Below are positions 47,245 through 54,430 of a DNA stretch of 54,430 nucleotides, piece after piece. The notes beneath the pieces are model-generated. The model saw only the letters and a list, made by a program, of their open reading frames with translations, made no database searches and had not been told where the DNA came from. This DNA is from Brevundimonas abyssalis TAR-001. Its GTDB lineage: Bacteria; Pseudomonadota; Alphaproteobacteria; Caulobacterales; Caulobacteraceae. Every line of letters starts with the position of its first letter. Position 1 is the first letter of the stretch. The position numbers and the translations under genes are program-made. The DNA lies in the NCBI RefSeq assembly GCF_000466985.1, contig NZ_BATC01000013.1:1-54430 (forward strand). Reading direction: 5' to 3'.

Positions 47245-48071
47245 GGCTCAAGCCCCTGAAGGTGCGCCAGCACCACCGCGCGTGGGTCCAGAGTCGGCGG
47301 CGGGCGATCAAAAATAAACGCGAACGAGGGCCCGGCCTGTCCGGTCAGCATGCCCAGCCCGTCCACACCGATCAGGCCCCCCGCGCGCGCCGCCATCAGA
47401 AACGGCGTCTCCAGCGGCTTGTAGGTCATGTCCAGAGCCGCCTCGGCGTTCGGCGTGCGCCCGAAATCGAACGTCATGGGCCCCGCCACCGCATTGATCA
47501 CCAGCCGCGCCCCGGCGATCTCGCCCGGATCGTCTCCCGCGACCCGCACCCGGTCGTCGAAGGTCTCCGCCAGCGCCTGCGCCCGGTCCCGGGTCCGGTT
47601 CAGGATCACCACCTCCGGCGCGCCCCCGGCCAGCAGGGCGGCCACCGACGCCCGCGCCGCGCCGCCCGCACCCAGAAACAGCACCGGCCCCGCCGTCAGG
47701 TCGACGTCGGGCGCCTGTTCAGCCAGCGCCTTCAGCAGCCCCTCCCCATCGGTGCTTTGCGCCCGCACCCGGCCGTCCCGGAAGGCCAGAACATTGGCCG
47801 AGCCGCAGGCCCGCGCGGTGTCACTGGCCTCGTCAGCCCGGGCCAGCGCCTGGCCCTTGAAGGGGGCGGTGACGTTCAGCCCGTGGATCATGCCCGCCCG
47901 GCCCGCCTCGATCAGCAGGTCGAAGGCCGCCTCGTCGGGCGGGGCGAAGGCGGCGTAGACCGCATCCATGCCCGCCGCTTCGATCCACGCGTTGTGGATG
48001 ACCGGGCTGAGCGAATGGGCCACGGGCCGCCCCACGATCCCGGCCAGCAAGGCCGCGCCGGTGATGGTCAT
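47241..48071 (-). CDS. aroE: shikimate dehydrogenase
   Basis: NADPH-dependent reduction of 3-dehydroshikimate in aromatic amino-acid synthesis. 276 residues from ATG 48071 ([20 protein letters not shown]). Substrate-site motifs: HSLSPVIHN and [10 protein letters not shown] with the catalytic Lys; STDGEG; nucleotide motif [10 protein letters not shown] with NRTRDRA; end [11 protein letters not shown]. Overlaps maf before it and coaE after it by four bases each. Confidence 0.96.
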   Translation of the reverse strand: MTITGAALLAGIVGRPVAHSLSPVIHNAWIEAAGMDAVYAAFAPPDEAAFDLLIEAGRAGMIHGLNVTAPFKGQALARADEASDTARACGSANVLAFRDGRVRAQSTDGEGLLKALAEQAPDVDLTAGPVLFLGAGGAARASVAALLAGGAPEVVILNRTRDRAQALAETFDDRVRVAGDDPGEIAGARLVINAVAGPMTFDFGRTPNAEAALDMTYKPLETPFLMAARAGGLIGVDGLGMLTGQAGPSFAFIFDRPPPTLDPRAVVLAHLQGLEP

Positions 48072-48663
48072 GACGCCAGAATCCCCCGCGTCCGCAGTTC
48101 CGCCAGCACCGGCCACAGGGGCATGCCCAGCACGGTGAAATAGTCCCCCTCGATGCGCTCGAACAGCTGGCGCCCAGACCCTCCAGCCGGTAACAGCCCA
48201 CGCTGGACAGGATTCCCTCGCCCTCCGCCGCCAGATAGGCGTCCAGAAAGGCGTCGGAGAACGCCCGCACCTGCATGCGCGCCGAAGCCGCCGCGCTCCA
48301 CACGGTCTCCCCGCCCACCGCCAGGGCGGCGGCGGAATGCAGCACATGGCCCTTGCCGCGGAAGGCGCGCAGCCGCGCCCGGGCCTCGTCCAGGCTGTCG
48401 GCCTTGTCGATCAGGGCCCCGTCCAGATCCAGCGTCTGGTCCGATCCCAGCACCAGCCCGGCATGCTCCCGCGAGGCCGCCTCCGCCTTGGCCCGGGCCA
48501 GCGCCAGCGCCACGCCCGCCGGGTCCGCGCCCTCGGCCAGCAGGCCGACCTTCAACGCCCCTTCGTCCACATCCGCCGATGTGGCCTGGTGGGGCACCCC
48601 CGCGCCGGTCAGCATGGCGCGCCGCGCCGCGCTCTTTGACGCCAGGATCAGGGTTCCGGTCAT
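48068..48663 (-). CDS. maf: Maf-family nucleotide pyrophosphatase (one frameshift)
   Basis: House-cleaning pyrophosphatase acting on non-canonical nucleoside triphosphates. About 198 residues. [24 protein letters not shown] and [16 protein letters not shown] are family blocks. The frame is lost near 48171: [11 protein letters not shown] continues as [18 protein letters not shown] if one C is restored. The stop overlaps the aroE start, and its start overlaps the ppsR stop. Confidence 0.93.
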
Positions 48664-49529
48664 GACTGCGCCCCGCCCGCGTCCGGCTCGCCGGTCTTCG
48701 CCCGGCGCTCATTCAGCAGATTGATGACCTGGGCCGCCGTCTCCTCGATGGAACGACGGGTCACGTCGATAGTGGGCCAGCCGCGCCGTTCGAACATGCG
48801 GCGGGCCTTCACGGTCTCGTCGCGCACCGCCTCATGATCCACATAGGTGGAGCCGCGCACCTCCCCCAGACCCTCCAGCCGGTTGCGGCGGATCTGCACC
48901 AGACGGTCCGGAGACACGGTCAGGCCCACGACCAGCGGGTGTTTCAGCCCGTCCAGACGCTCGGGCGCCTCCTGGCCCGGCACCAGAGGCACATTGGCCG
49001 CCCGCACGCCCCGATGGGCCAGATAGATGCAGGTGGGCGTCTTGGAGGTGCGGCTGACCCCCACCAGCACCACGTCGGCGTTCTCCAGATCGTTCTGGCT
49101 CTGCCCGTCATCGTGGGAAATGGCGTAGTCCAGCGCCCCGATGCGGTTGAAATAGTCGGTGTCCAGGGCGTGCTGGGCGCCCACCCGGGTCGAGATGGCG
49201 GCGCCCAGATAGCGCGACAGGGCCCCCACCAGCGGGTCCAGCGCCCCGATCTGGGGCATGCCCATGCGCCGGCAGCCGTCCTCCAGCGCGGTGCGCAGCT
49301 CCCGGTCCACAATGGTGTGCAGCACCACCCCCGGCGAGGCGTCGATGGACTCCAGCACCTTGTCCAGCTGCTTGTGGGAGCGCACCAGGGCGTAGATGTG
49401 CTCGATGGGGATGACACCGTCGAAACGGGCCACCACGGCCTTGGCCATGGCGTTCAGGGTCTCGCCGGTGGAGTCCGACACCAGGTGCACATGGAAATAG
49501 GTGGCCAGACGGCCCGGCTTGGCGATCAT
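48660..49529 (-). CDS. ppsR: pyruvate phosphate dikinase/PEP synthase regulatory protein (DUF299)
   Basis: Bifunctional ADP-dependent kinase and phosphorylase that switches PEP synthase or pyruvate phosphate dikinase off and on. 289 residues from ATG 49529 ([20 protein letters not shown]). [20 protein letters not shown] is the family opening, and the P-loop-like [19 protein letters not shown] is the kinase motif. It is the first gene left of the putative origin; in Caulobacter the DUF299 gene has the same place. Confidence 0.92.
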   Translation of the reverse strand: MIAKPGRLATYFHVHLVSDSTGETLNAMAKAVVARFDGVIPIEHIYALVRSHKQLDKVLESIDASPGVVLHTIVDRELRTALEDGCRRMGMPQIGALDPLVGALSRYLGAAISTRVGAQHALDTDYFNRIGALDYAISHDDGQSQNDLENADVVLVGVSRTSKTPTCIYLAHRGVRAANVPLVPGQEAPERLDGLKHPLVVGLTVSPDRLVQIRRNRLEGLGEVRGSTYVDHEAVRDETVKARRMFERRGWPTIDVTRRSIEETAAQVINLLNERRAKTGEPDAGGAQS

Positions 49530-49715
49530 CGGGGGGCGAACCTGTGGGCGGCGCCCCGAATGGCTGGGGACGGTTTCATGACTTTTCCATAGCGTCTCGA
49601 GCGGCCGGGCGCATCCTTCGGGATTACGGGGACGATCCCGAGAGTTGGGGTCATTCCGTCCCGCGTGTGTGATCCGACGGCGCCCAGCATGGGGATGGAC
49701 AGGTGAAGACCCCAC

Positions 49716-49724
49716 TTATCCCCG
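49716..49724 (+). promoter_or_regulatory. DnaA-like box
   Basis: TTATCCCCG matches seven of nine bases of TTATCCACA. It is the best forward box in the intergenic region, 40 bases left of the CtrA-type site. Confidence 0.45.
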
Positions 49725-49763
49725 CCGCCCCGGAGTCCGCGACGGCCGTTCCGCAAAGGGTTG

Positions 49764-49778
49764 GTAAGGTTTTGTTAA
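49764..49778. promoter_or_regulatory. CtrA-type binding site
   Basis: GTAA, seven bases (GGTTTTG), TTAA, then C: one mismatch to TTAA-N7-TTAA. CtrA represses replication initiation at such sites in Caulobacter. A second, weaker copy (CTAA-N7-GTAA, 49923-49937) lies 39 bases before hemE and could affect its promoter. Confidence 0.65.
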
Positions 49779-49793
49779 CACTATCCCGCCTGA

Positions 49794-49822
49794 TCATCCC
49801 CACGGGCCCGCCCGGTGGATGA
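49794..49822. promoter_or_regulatory. inverted pair of DnaA-like boxes
   Basis: TCATCCCCA (49794-49802, forward) and GGTGGATGA (49814-49822, reverse of TCATCCACC) each match seven of nine bases of the DnaA consensus. They sit in the inverted repeat GATCATCC/GGATGATC, 16 bases right of the CtrA-type site. Confidence 0.45.
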
Positions 49823-49975
49823 TCGGCGACCGGCGGGGGAGGAACCCGGCGCCGTCTGGCGGGGACCTCAAAACTGTCCCCGTCGTCCCCCGTCCAAGAC
49901 TCTACTCCCATCCCTCAAGACTCTAATTCATGAGTAAGGATTGAGTGGGACGGTCTGGCCCCGTAAACGCTCGGC

Positions 49976-51015
49976 ATGGCCAGTCCCGACCCCGTTTTCC
50001 TTCGCGCCCTTCGGGGAGAGACCCTCGAGCGCCCCCCGGTATGGTTCATGCGTCAGGCCGGGCGCTACCTGCCGGAGTACCGGGCCTTGCGGGCCCGGTC
50101 GCCCGATTTCATCGCCTTCTGCCTGAATCCCGAGATGGCCGCCGAAGTGACCCTGCAGCCCATGCGGCGGTTCGGCTTCGATGCGGCCATCGTCTTCGCG
50201 GACATCCTGTTGATCCCCCGCGCCTGGGCCAGGAGGTCTGGTTCGAGGCTGGCGAGGGACCCCGCCTGGGCGCCCTGCCGGATGTGGCGTCCATGCGCGA
50301 TCTGGCCGAAGGAGCGGGCGCGGCCCTGTCCGAGGTGGGCGAGACCCTGTCCCGGGTCCGCGACGCCCTGGAGCCCGAGCGCGCCCTCATCGGCTTTGCG
50401 GGGGCTCCCTGGACCGTGGCCACCTACATGCTGGACGGCGAGGCCCGCACCATCGGCAAGGGCGAGCGGGCCCAGGCGCGCACCTATGCCTATGCGGAGC
50501 CGGAGAAGGTGGACGCCCTTCTGGACGTGCTGGTGGAATCCAGCGCCTGGTATCTGAAGATGCAGGCGGACGCCGGCGCCCAGGCCCTGAAGATCTTCGA
50601 GAGCTGGGCCGAGGGCCTGCCCGACGACCTGTTCGATCGTCTGGTCCTGAAGCCGCATCAGAAGCTTGTTGCCCGCCTGCGCGAGCTGGGCGTCACCGTA
50701 CCCCTGATCGGCTTTCCGCGGGGTTCGGCGGCGCTTGCGGAGGGCTATGCGCGGGATGTGGACGTCCAAGCCGTGGCGCTGGACACCGCCTGTCCGCTGG
50801 CCGTCGGCCGCCGGGTCCAGACCATCAAGCCCATCCAGGGCGCGCTGGACCCCCTCCTGCTTCGGGCGGGGGGTGCGGCGCTGGATCGCAGGGTGGATCA
50901 GCTGATGGAAGCCTGGGGGCAGGGCCCCTGGGTCTTCAATCTGGGTCACGGCATCCTACCTGATGTGCCCATCGCCCATGTGGAGCAGGTGCTCCGACGG
51001 ATCGGAGCCCAATGA
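49976..51015 (+). CDS. hemE: uroporphyrinogen decarboxylase (one frameshift)
   Basis: Converts uroporphyrinogen III to coproporphyrinogen III. About 346 residues. [14 protein letters not shown] is the family signature with the catalytic Arg pair; the Asp-containing [10 protein letters not shown] and [11 protein letters not shown] are also conserved. The frame is lost near 50223 (GCCTGG for GCCCTGG), after [18 protein letters not shown] resumes. The stop overlaps the hemH start (ATGA). Adjacent to the origin as in Caulobacter, where the hemE promoter lies in the origin. Confidence 0.95.
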
Positions 51016-52055
51016 CCGACGCCTCCACACCTCGCCGCATCGCCGTGGTCCTGATGAATCTGGGCGGGCCCGATGGTCAGGAGTCCGTCAGGCCGTTCCT
51101 GTTCAACCTGTTCAACGACCCGGCCATCATCGGCCTGCCCGGCATCGTTCGCACGCCGCTGGCGAAATTCATCTCCTCCAAGCGCGAGGAGGAAGCCAAG
51201 GCCAACTATGCGATGATGGGCGGCGGCTCGCCCCTGCTGCCCGAGACCGAAAAACAGGCCGCGGCCCTGACCGAACGTCTGCGGCGGGACTGGCCCGGCG
51301 ACGATGTGCGGGTGTTCATCGCCATGCGGTACTGGAACCCCCTGACGCCTGAGACGGCAAAGGCGGTCGAGGCGTTCGGCCCCGATCAGGTGGTGCTGCT
51401 GCCGCTATATCCGCAGTTCTCCACCACCACCACCCAGTCGTCCCTGAAGGCCTGGCGCGAGCATTATCGCGGGTCGGGCCGGATCAGCGCCGTGTGTTGC
51501 TATCCCGAGGCCACCGGCTGGATCGAGGCCCAGGCGGCCCTGATCACCGCGCAGCTGGAGAAGGCCGGGGACAAGCCTGTCCGGGTGCTGTTCTCCGCCC
51601 ACGGCATCCCCGAAAACCTGGTCCACAGGAAGGGCGATCCCTATCAGGAGCAGGTGGAGCGCACCGTCTTCGCCGTGGTCGAGCGCCTCGGCCTGCAGGA
51701 CTGGACCATCTGTTATCAGAGCCGGGTCGGGCCGCTGAAATGGCTGGGCCCGTCCACGCCGGACGCCATCGAACAAGCCGGTCGTGACGGCGTCGGGGCC
51801 GTGCTGGTGCCCATCGCCTTCGTCTCCGAACACGTGGAGACCCTCGTGGAGCTGGACGTGGAGTACGGCCATCTGGCCGAAGAGAAGGGTGTGAGTCCCT
51901 ATCTGCGCGCCCCGGCCGTGGGCGTGACGGATGCGTTCATCGAGGCCCTGTCGGAAGCGGTGGGCTCGGCCGTGGACCGCACCGGCATCGCGCCCTACGG
52001 CCCCGGCTGTCAGGGCGACTGGAAGGCCTGTCCCTGCCGCGGGATCGCCGCATGA
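51012..52055 (+). CDS. hemH: ferrochelatase
   Basis: Inserts Fe(II) into protoporphyrin IX. 347 residues. Opening AVVLMNLGGPDG; the catalytic His in LFSAHGIPENLVHRKGDPY; the second metal region IAFVSEHVETLVELDVEY. The Cys near the end (GCQGDWKACPC) could support an Fe-S cluster as in some bacterial and animal enzymes. Overlaps hemE and hemJ by four bases each. Confidence 0.97.
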   Translation: MTDASTPRRIAVVLMNLGGPDGQESVRPFLFNLFNDPAIIGLPGIVRTPLAKFISSKREEEAKANYAMMGGGSPLLPETEKQAAALTERLRRDWPGDDVRVFIAMRYWNPLTPETAKAVEAFGPDQVVLLPLYPQFSTTTTQSSLKAWREHYRGSGRISAVCCYPEATGWIEAQAALITAQLEKAGDKPVRVLFSAHGIPENLVHRKGDPYQEQVERTVFAVVERLGLQDWTICYQSRVGPLKWLGPSTPDAIEQAGRDGVGAVLVPIAFVSEHVETLVELDVEYGHLAEEKGVSPYLRAPAVGVTDAFIEALSEAVGSAVDRTGIAPYGPGCQGDWKACPCRGIAA

Positions 52056-52504
52056 ACGCCTATGATCTGGCGCGCGCCCTGCACATCCTGGCGGTGATCG
52101 CCTGGATGGCGGGCCTGCTCTATCTGCCGCGCCTCTACATCTACCACGTCAAGGCGGCGCCGGGCGGCGAGATGGACCTGACGTTCCAGACCATGGAACG
52201 CAAGTTGCTGAAATTGATCATGAATCCGTCCATGATCGCGGCCTGGGTCTTCGGTCTGTGGCTGTTCTGGCTGCGCAGCGGCTCCGGTGCGGACTGGTCC
52301 TTCGCCCACCAGCCCTGGATGATCGCCAAGATCGCCGGCATCCTGTTCCTGACCGGCTGGCATCACTATCTGGGCGTGGCCCGCAAGCGGTTCGCCGCCG
52401 GGACCAACCAGAGGTCCGAGCGCTACTGGCGCATGACCAACGAACTGCCCTTCATCGCCGCCATCGTCATGGTCCTGTCCGTGACTCTGGAATGGGCCTT
52501 CTGA
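52052..52504 (+). CDS. hemJ: protoporphyrinogen IX oxidase HemJ
   Basis: 150 residues, four membrane segments. Conserved YDLARALHILAVIAWMAGLL with the heme His, LYIYH, KLLKLIMNPSM and AKIAGILFLTGWHHYL. HemJ oxidises protoporphyrinogen in bacteria lacking HemG and HemY. With hemE and hemH it makes the last steps of heme synthesis in one transcript. About 200 bases separate it from rho. Confidence 0.94.
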   Translation: MNAYDLARALHILAVIAWMAGLLYLPRLYIYHVKAAPGGEMDLTFQTMERKLLKLIMNPSMIAAWVFGLWLFWLRSGSGADWSFAHQPWMIAKIAGILFLTGWHHYLGVARKRFAAGTNQRSERYWRMTNELPFIAAIVMVLSVTLEWAF

Positions 52505-52505
52505 G

Positions 52506-52606
52506 CCGTTCCGCTTGACGTCGCCGCCGGCCTGTGGTGTCGCTGGCGACGAGGCGCAGAAATGCGCTGCCCTTCTCTCAAGACGACCCGACCGTTCCGC
52601 TTGACG
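52506..52606. repeat. 15-bp direct repeat in the rho upstream region
   Basis: CCGTTCCGCTTGACG occurs exactly at 52506-52520 and again at 52592-52606, 86 bases apart. Both copies end in TTGACG, the Caulobacter-preferred -35. No convincing -10 follows either copy at normal spacing. Both lie between hemJ and the rho start (52707). They could be duplicated promoter elements or a small duplication. Confidence 0.6.
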
Positions 52607-52706
52607 CCCGGGTGCCCGTCTTTCCCCTCCGGCCTTGCGGCCAGACATCGCCTTTTCCTCCCCCGTCCGCCCGGCCCTCGCCGCGCGGCCTCTTCGCGAT
52701 ACGCTC

Positions 52707-54107
52707 ATGACCGACACCGAAAACCAGACCCCCGCCGACGACGCCACGGTCGAGGATCAGACCGCCGACACCCCGTCCGACGCCGATGGGGATTCCGACA
52801 GTGAGTCCGAAAACGGCGATGACGAGCGCGGCGCCGGTCTCGGCGAGCGCATCTCGCTTGAGGAGCTGAAGGAGAAGTCGGCCGCCGACCTGGTCGCCTT
52901 CGCCGAGGGTCTGGAGATCGAGAACGCCTCGAACCTGCGCAAGCAGGATCTGCTGTTCGCCATCCTCAAGGTTCTGGCCGACGAGGAGGTGGAGATCTCC
53001 GCCGACGGCGTGCTTGAGGTTCTACCCGACGGCTTCGGCTTCCTGCGCAGCCCCGACGCCAACTATCTGCCCGGTCCCGACGATATCTATGTCAGCCCGT
53101 CCCAGATCCGCCGCTTCGGCCTGCGCTCGGGCGACACGGTCCACGGCACGGTGCGCGGCCCCCGGGAGGGCGAGCGCTATTTCGCCCTGCTCAAGGTCGA
53201 CACCATCAATTTCGAGGACCCGGAGACGGTCCGCACCAAGGTCAATTTCGACAACCTGACGCCGCTCTATCCCGACTCCCGCCTGAACATGGAGATCGAG
53301 GATCCGACGCTGAAGGACCGCTCGGGCCGGGTCATCGACATCGTCGCGCCCCTGGGCAAGGGCCAGCGCTGCCTGATCGTCGCCCCGCCGCGGGTCGGCA
53401 AGACGGTGATGCTGCAGAACATCGCCAAGTCCATCGAGCAGAACCACCCCGAGGTCTATCTGATCGTCCTGCTGATCGACGAGCGCCCCGAGGAAGTCAC
53501 CGACATGCAGCGCACGGTGAAGGGCGAGGTGGTGGCCTCCACCTTCGACGAGCCCTCGACCCGTCACGTGGCGGTGGCCGAAATGGTCATCGAAAAGGCC
53601 AAGCGCCTGGTCGAGCACAAGCGCGACGTGGTCATCCTGCTGGACTCCGTCACCCGCCTGGGCCGCGCCTACAACGCCACGGTGCCGTCGTCGGGCAAGG
53701 TCCTGACCGGCGGCGTGGACGCCAACGCCCTGCAGAAGCCCAAGCGCTTCTTCGGCGCCGCGCGCAATGTGGAGGAGGGCGGCAGCCTGACCATCATCGC
53801 CACGGCCCTGATCGACACCGGCAGCCGCATGGACGAGGTGATCTTCGAAGAGTTCAAGGGCACCGGCAACTCCGAGATCGTGCTGGACCGCAAGGTGGCC
53901 GACAAGCGCATCTTCCCGGCCATCGACGTGCTGAAGTCCGGCACCCGCAAGGAAGACCTGATCGTGCCCAAGGATCAGCTGGCCAAGACCTATGTGCTGC
54001 GCCGTATCCTCAACCCCATGGGCCCCCAGGACGCCATCGAGTTCCTGCTGGACAAGCTGCGCCAGTCCAAGAACAACGGCGACTTCTTCCAGTCCATGAA
54101 CACATAA
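52707..54107 (+). CDS. rho: transcription termination factor Rho
   Basis: 466 residues from ATG 52707. An acidic N-terminal extension (about residues 5-48, Asp/Glu-rich) precedes the Rho N-domain ([20 protein letters not shown]), the RNA-binding cold-shock-like domain ([20 protein letters not shown]) and the ATPase: P-loop [10 protein letters not shown], Walker [18 protein letters not shown]-loop region TGGVDANAL. Complete. The acidic extension is longer than in enteric Rho. Confidence 0.97.
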   Translation: MTDTENQTPADDATVEDQTADTPSDADGDSDSESENGDDERGAGLGERISLEELKEKSAADLVAFAEGLEIENASNLRKQDLLFAILKVLADEEVEISADGVLEVLPDGFGFLRSPDANYLPGPDDIYVSPSQIRRFGLRSGDTVHGTVRGPREGERYFALLKVDTINFEDPETVRTKVNFDNLTPLYPDSRLNMEIEDPTLKDRSGRVIDIVAPLGKGQRCLIVAPPRVGKTVMLQNIAKSIEQNHPEVYLIVLLIDERPEEVTDMQRTVKGEVVASTFDEPSTRHVAVAEMVIEKAKRLVEHKRDVVILLDSVTRLGRAYNATVPSSGKVLTGGVDANALQKPKRFFGAARNVEEGGSLTIIATALIDTGSRMDEVIFEEFKGTGNSEIVLDRKVADKRIFPAIDVLKSGTRKEDLIVPKDQLAKTYVLRRILNPMGPQDAIEFLLDKLRQSKNNGDFFQSMNT

Positions 54108-54119
54108 TCCGGCCCTAAC

Positions 54120-54140
54120 GCCTCGCACGCGGTGCGAGGC
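54120..54140. other. hairpin after rho
   Basis: GCCTCGCAC (54120-54128) and GTGCGAGGC (54132-54140), nine perfect pairs with a three-base loop, 12 bases after the rho stop. No T tract follows (TGCTTGAGGG), so it is not a standard intrinsic terminator; it may protect the transcript end. Confidence 0.6.
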
Positions 54141-54151
54141 TGCTTGAGGGC

Positions 54152-54167
54152 TGTTTCACGTGAAACA
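54152..54167. other. parS chromosome-partition site
   Basis: TGTTTCACGTGAAACA, a perfect 16-bp palindrome identical to the widely conserved ParB-binding parS consensus. It lies between rho and the next gene, 12 bases before its start, about 4.4 kb from the CtrA box of the putative origin. ParB spreads from such sites and ParA drives segregation of the origin region. parAB genes are not in the window. Confidence 0.93.
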
Positions 54168-54179
54168 CGGGAGCCTGCG

Positions 54180-54407
54180 ATGAAGGTCAAGATCGAGATC
54201 GATTGCGAACCGGCCGAGGCCCGGGCCTTCCTCGGCCTGCCCAATGTGGAGCCGCTCAACGAGCACATGGTGGCCGAGATGCAGCGCCGCATGGACGAGA
54301 ACATCGCCGCCATGCAGCCGGACGAACTGATGAAAACCTGGACCAGCTTCGGCCTCCAGGCCCAGGACCATTTCCGCCGCCTCATGGAAAGCGCGACGAA
54401 GCCATGA
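54180..54407 (+). CDS. small DUF6489-like protein
   Basis: 75 residues: MKVKIEIDCEPAEARAFLGL then PNVEPLNEHMVAEMQRRMDE and a helical C-terminus (LMKTWTSFGLQAQDHFRRLM). It matches the DUF6489 pattern I recall from alphaproteobacteria (KIEIDC-PEEARAFLGLPDV); function unknown. It starts 12 bases after parS. Only 23 bases remain, enough to show no more. Confidence 0.72.
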   Translation: MKVKIEIDCEPAEARAFLGLPNVEPLNEHMVAEMQRRMDENIAAMQPDELMKTWTSFGLQAQDHFRRLMESATKP

Positions 54408-54430
54408 TGTTTCTCCTCCCCCATCGGGGG

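Larger units (their letters stand above)
49530..49975. other. putative chromosomal replication origin (ppsR-hemE intergenic region)
   Basis: 446 bases with no supported gene, the longest gap in the window. It lies between the DUF299 gene and hemE, the location of the Caulobacter Cori. Contents: a CtrA-type box (49764-49778), DnaA-like boxes (49716-49724, 49794-49802, 49814-49822), GANTC sites at 49733, 49898 and 49919, a 10-base direct repeat CAAGACTCTA (49895-49904, 49916-49925) and an inverted repeat GATCATCC/GGATGATC (49792-49799, 49817-49824). Genes diverge on both sides: leftward to dnaQ, rightward to rho. Function is inferred. Confidence 0.78.

Noticed and set aside
54120..54140. Hairpin after rho as an intrinsic terminator
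   Set aside because: The stem is strong but no T tract follows.

Overview
The window is about 54.4 kb of dense, GC-rich DNA from a bacterial chromosome. Gene content and order point to an alphaproteobacterium of the Caulobacterales, probably a Brevundimonas-like organism (genus is inference). It carries rcdA and pdeA (CtrA/ClpXP and cyclic-di-GMP genes of Caulobacter), an aa3 oxidase operon in the alphaproteobacterial order, TonB-receptor and GumN genes, and a ppsR-hemE intergenic region like the Caulobacter replication origin. No rRNA, tRNA, insertion sequence, phage gene or CRISPR array was seen.

Layout. 1-5.7 kb: the 3' end of groEL, a small hypothetical gene, then rpe, a heparinase II/III-like gene and purH. 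5.7-12 kb: an alpha/beta hydrolase, a ParD-like gene overlapping a methionine aminopeptidase gene behind a palindromic operator, rlmN, a DUF350 membrane protein, a trypsin-like protease and a class III CoA-transferase. 12-22 kb: an ABC exporter, rpmE, an L,D-transpeptidase, rcdA, DUF1192, a quinone oxidoreductase, a lipoprotein-gloA-zinc-finger operon, an orphan ABC ATPase and a POT peptide transporter. 22-29 kb: a TonB-dependent receptor divergent from a GumN protein, tldD, and a PadR-DUF1700-GIN operon. 29-39 kb: cytochrome oxidase genes (ctaC, ctaD, ctaB, a small coxF-like gene, ctaG, ctaE), DUF983, SURF1, an M16 peptidase, a GNAT acetyltransferase and pdeA. 39-45 kb: PBP1A, a YgjP-like metallopeptidase, PHB depolymerase, MltA and a Tim44-domain protein. 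45-54 kb: secB, then leftward dnaQ, coaE, aroE, maf and ppsR; the putative origin (49530-49975); then rightward hemE, hemH, hemJ and rho, a perfect parS site, and a small DUF6489-like gene.

The two most informative landmarks are the putative origin (a CtrA-type box, DnaA-like boxes, GANTC sites, genes diverging on both sides) and the perfect parS palindrome 4.4 kb to its right. Together they place the window at the origin-proximal, segregation-competent end of the chromosome.

A strong caveat applies to the sequence itself. About 18 genes or gene parts, including normally essential ones (groEL, map, hemE, secB), are broken by a single-base loss. Every case is repaired by restoring one G or C in a short G/C run, often GCCCTG read as GCCTG. 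This looks like systematic assembly or basecalling error. The affected genes are therefore annotated as one CDS each, with the break position stated, rather than as pseudogenes.
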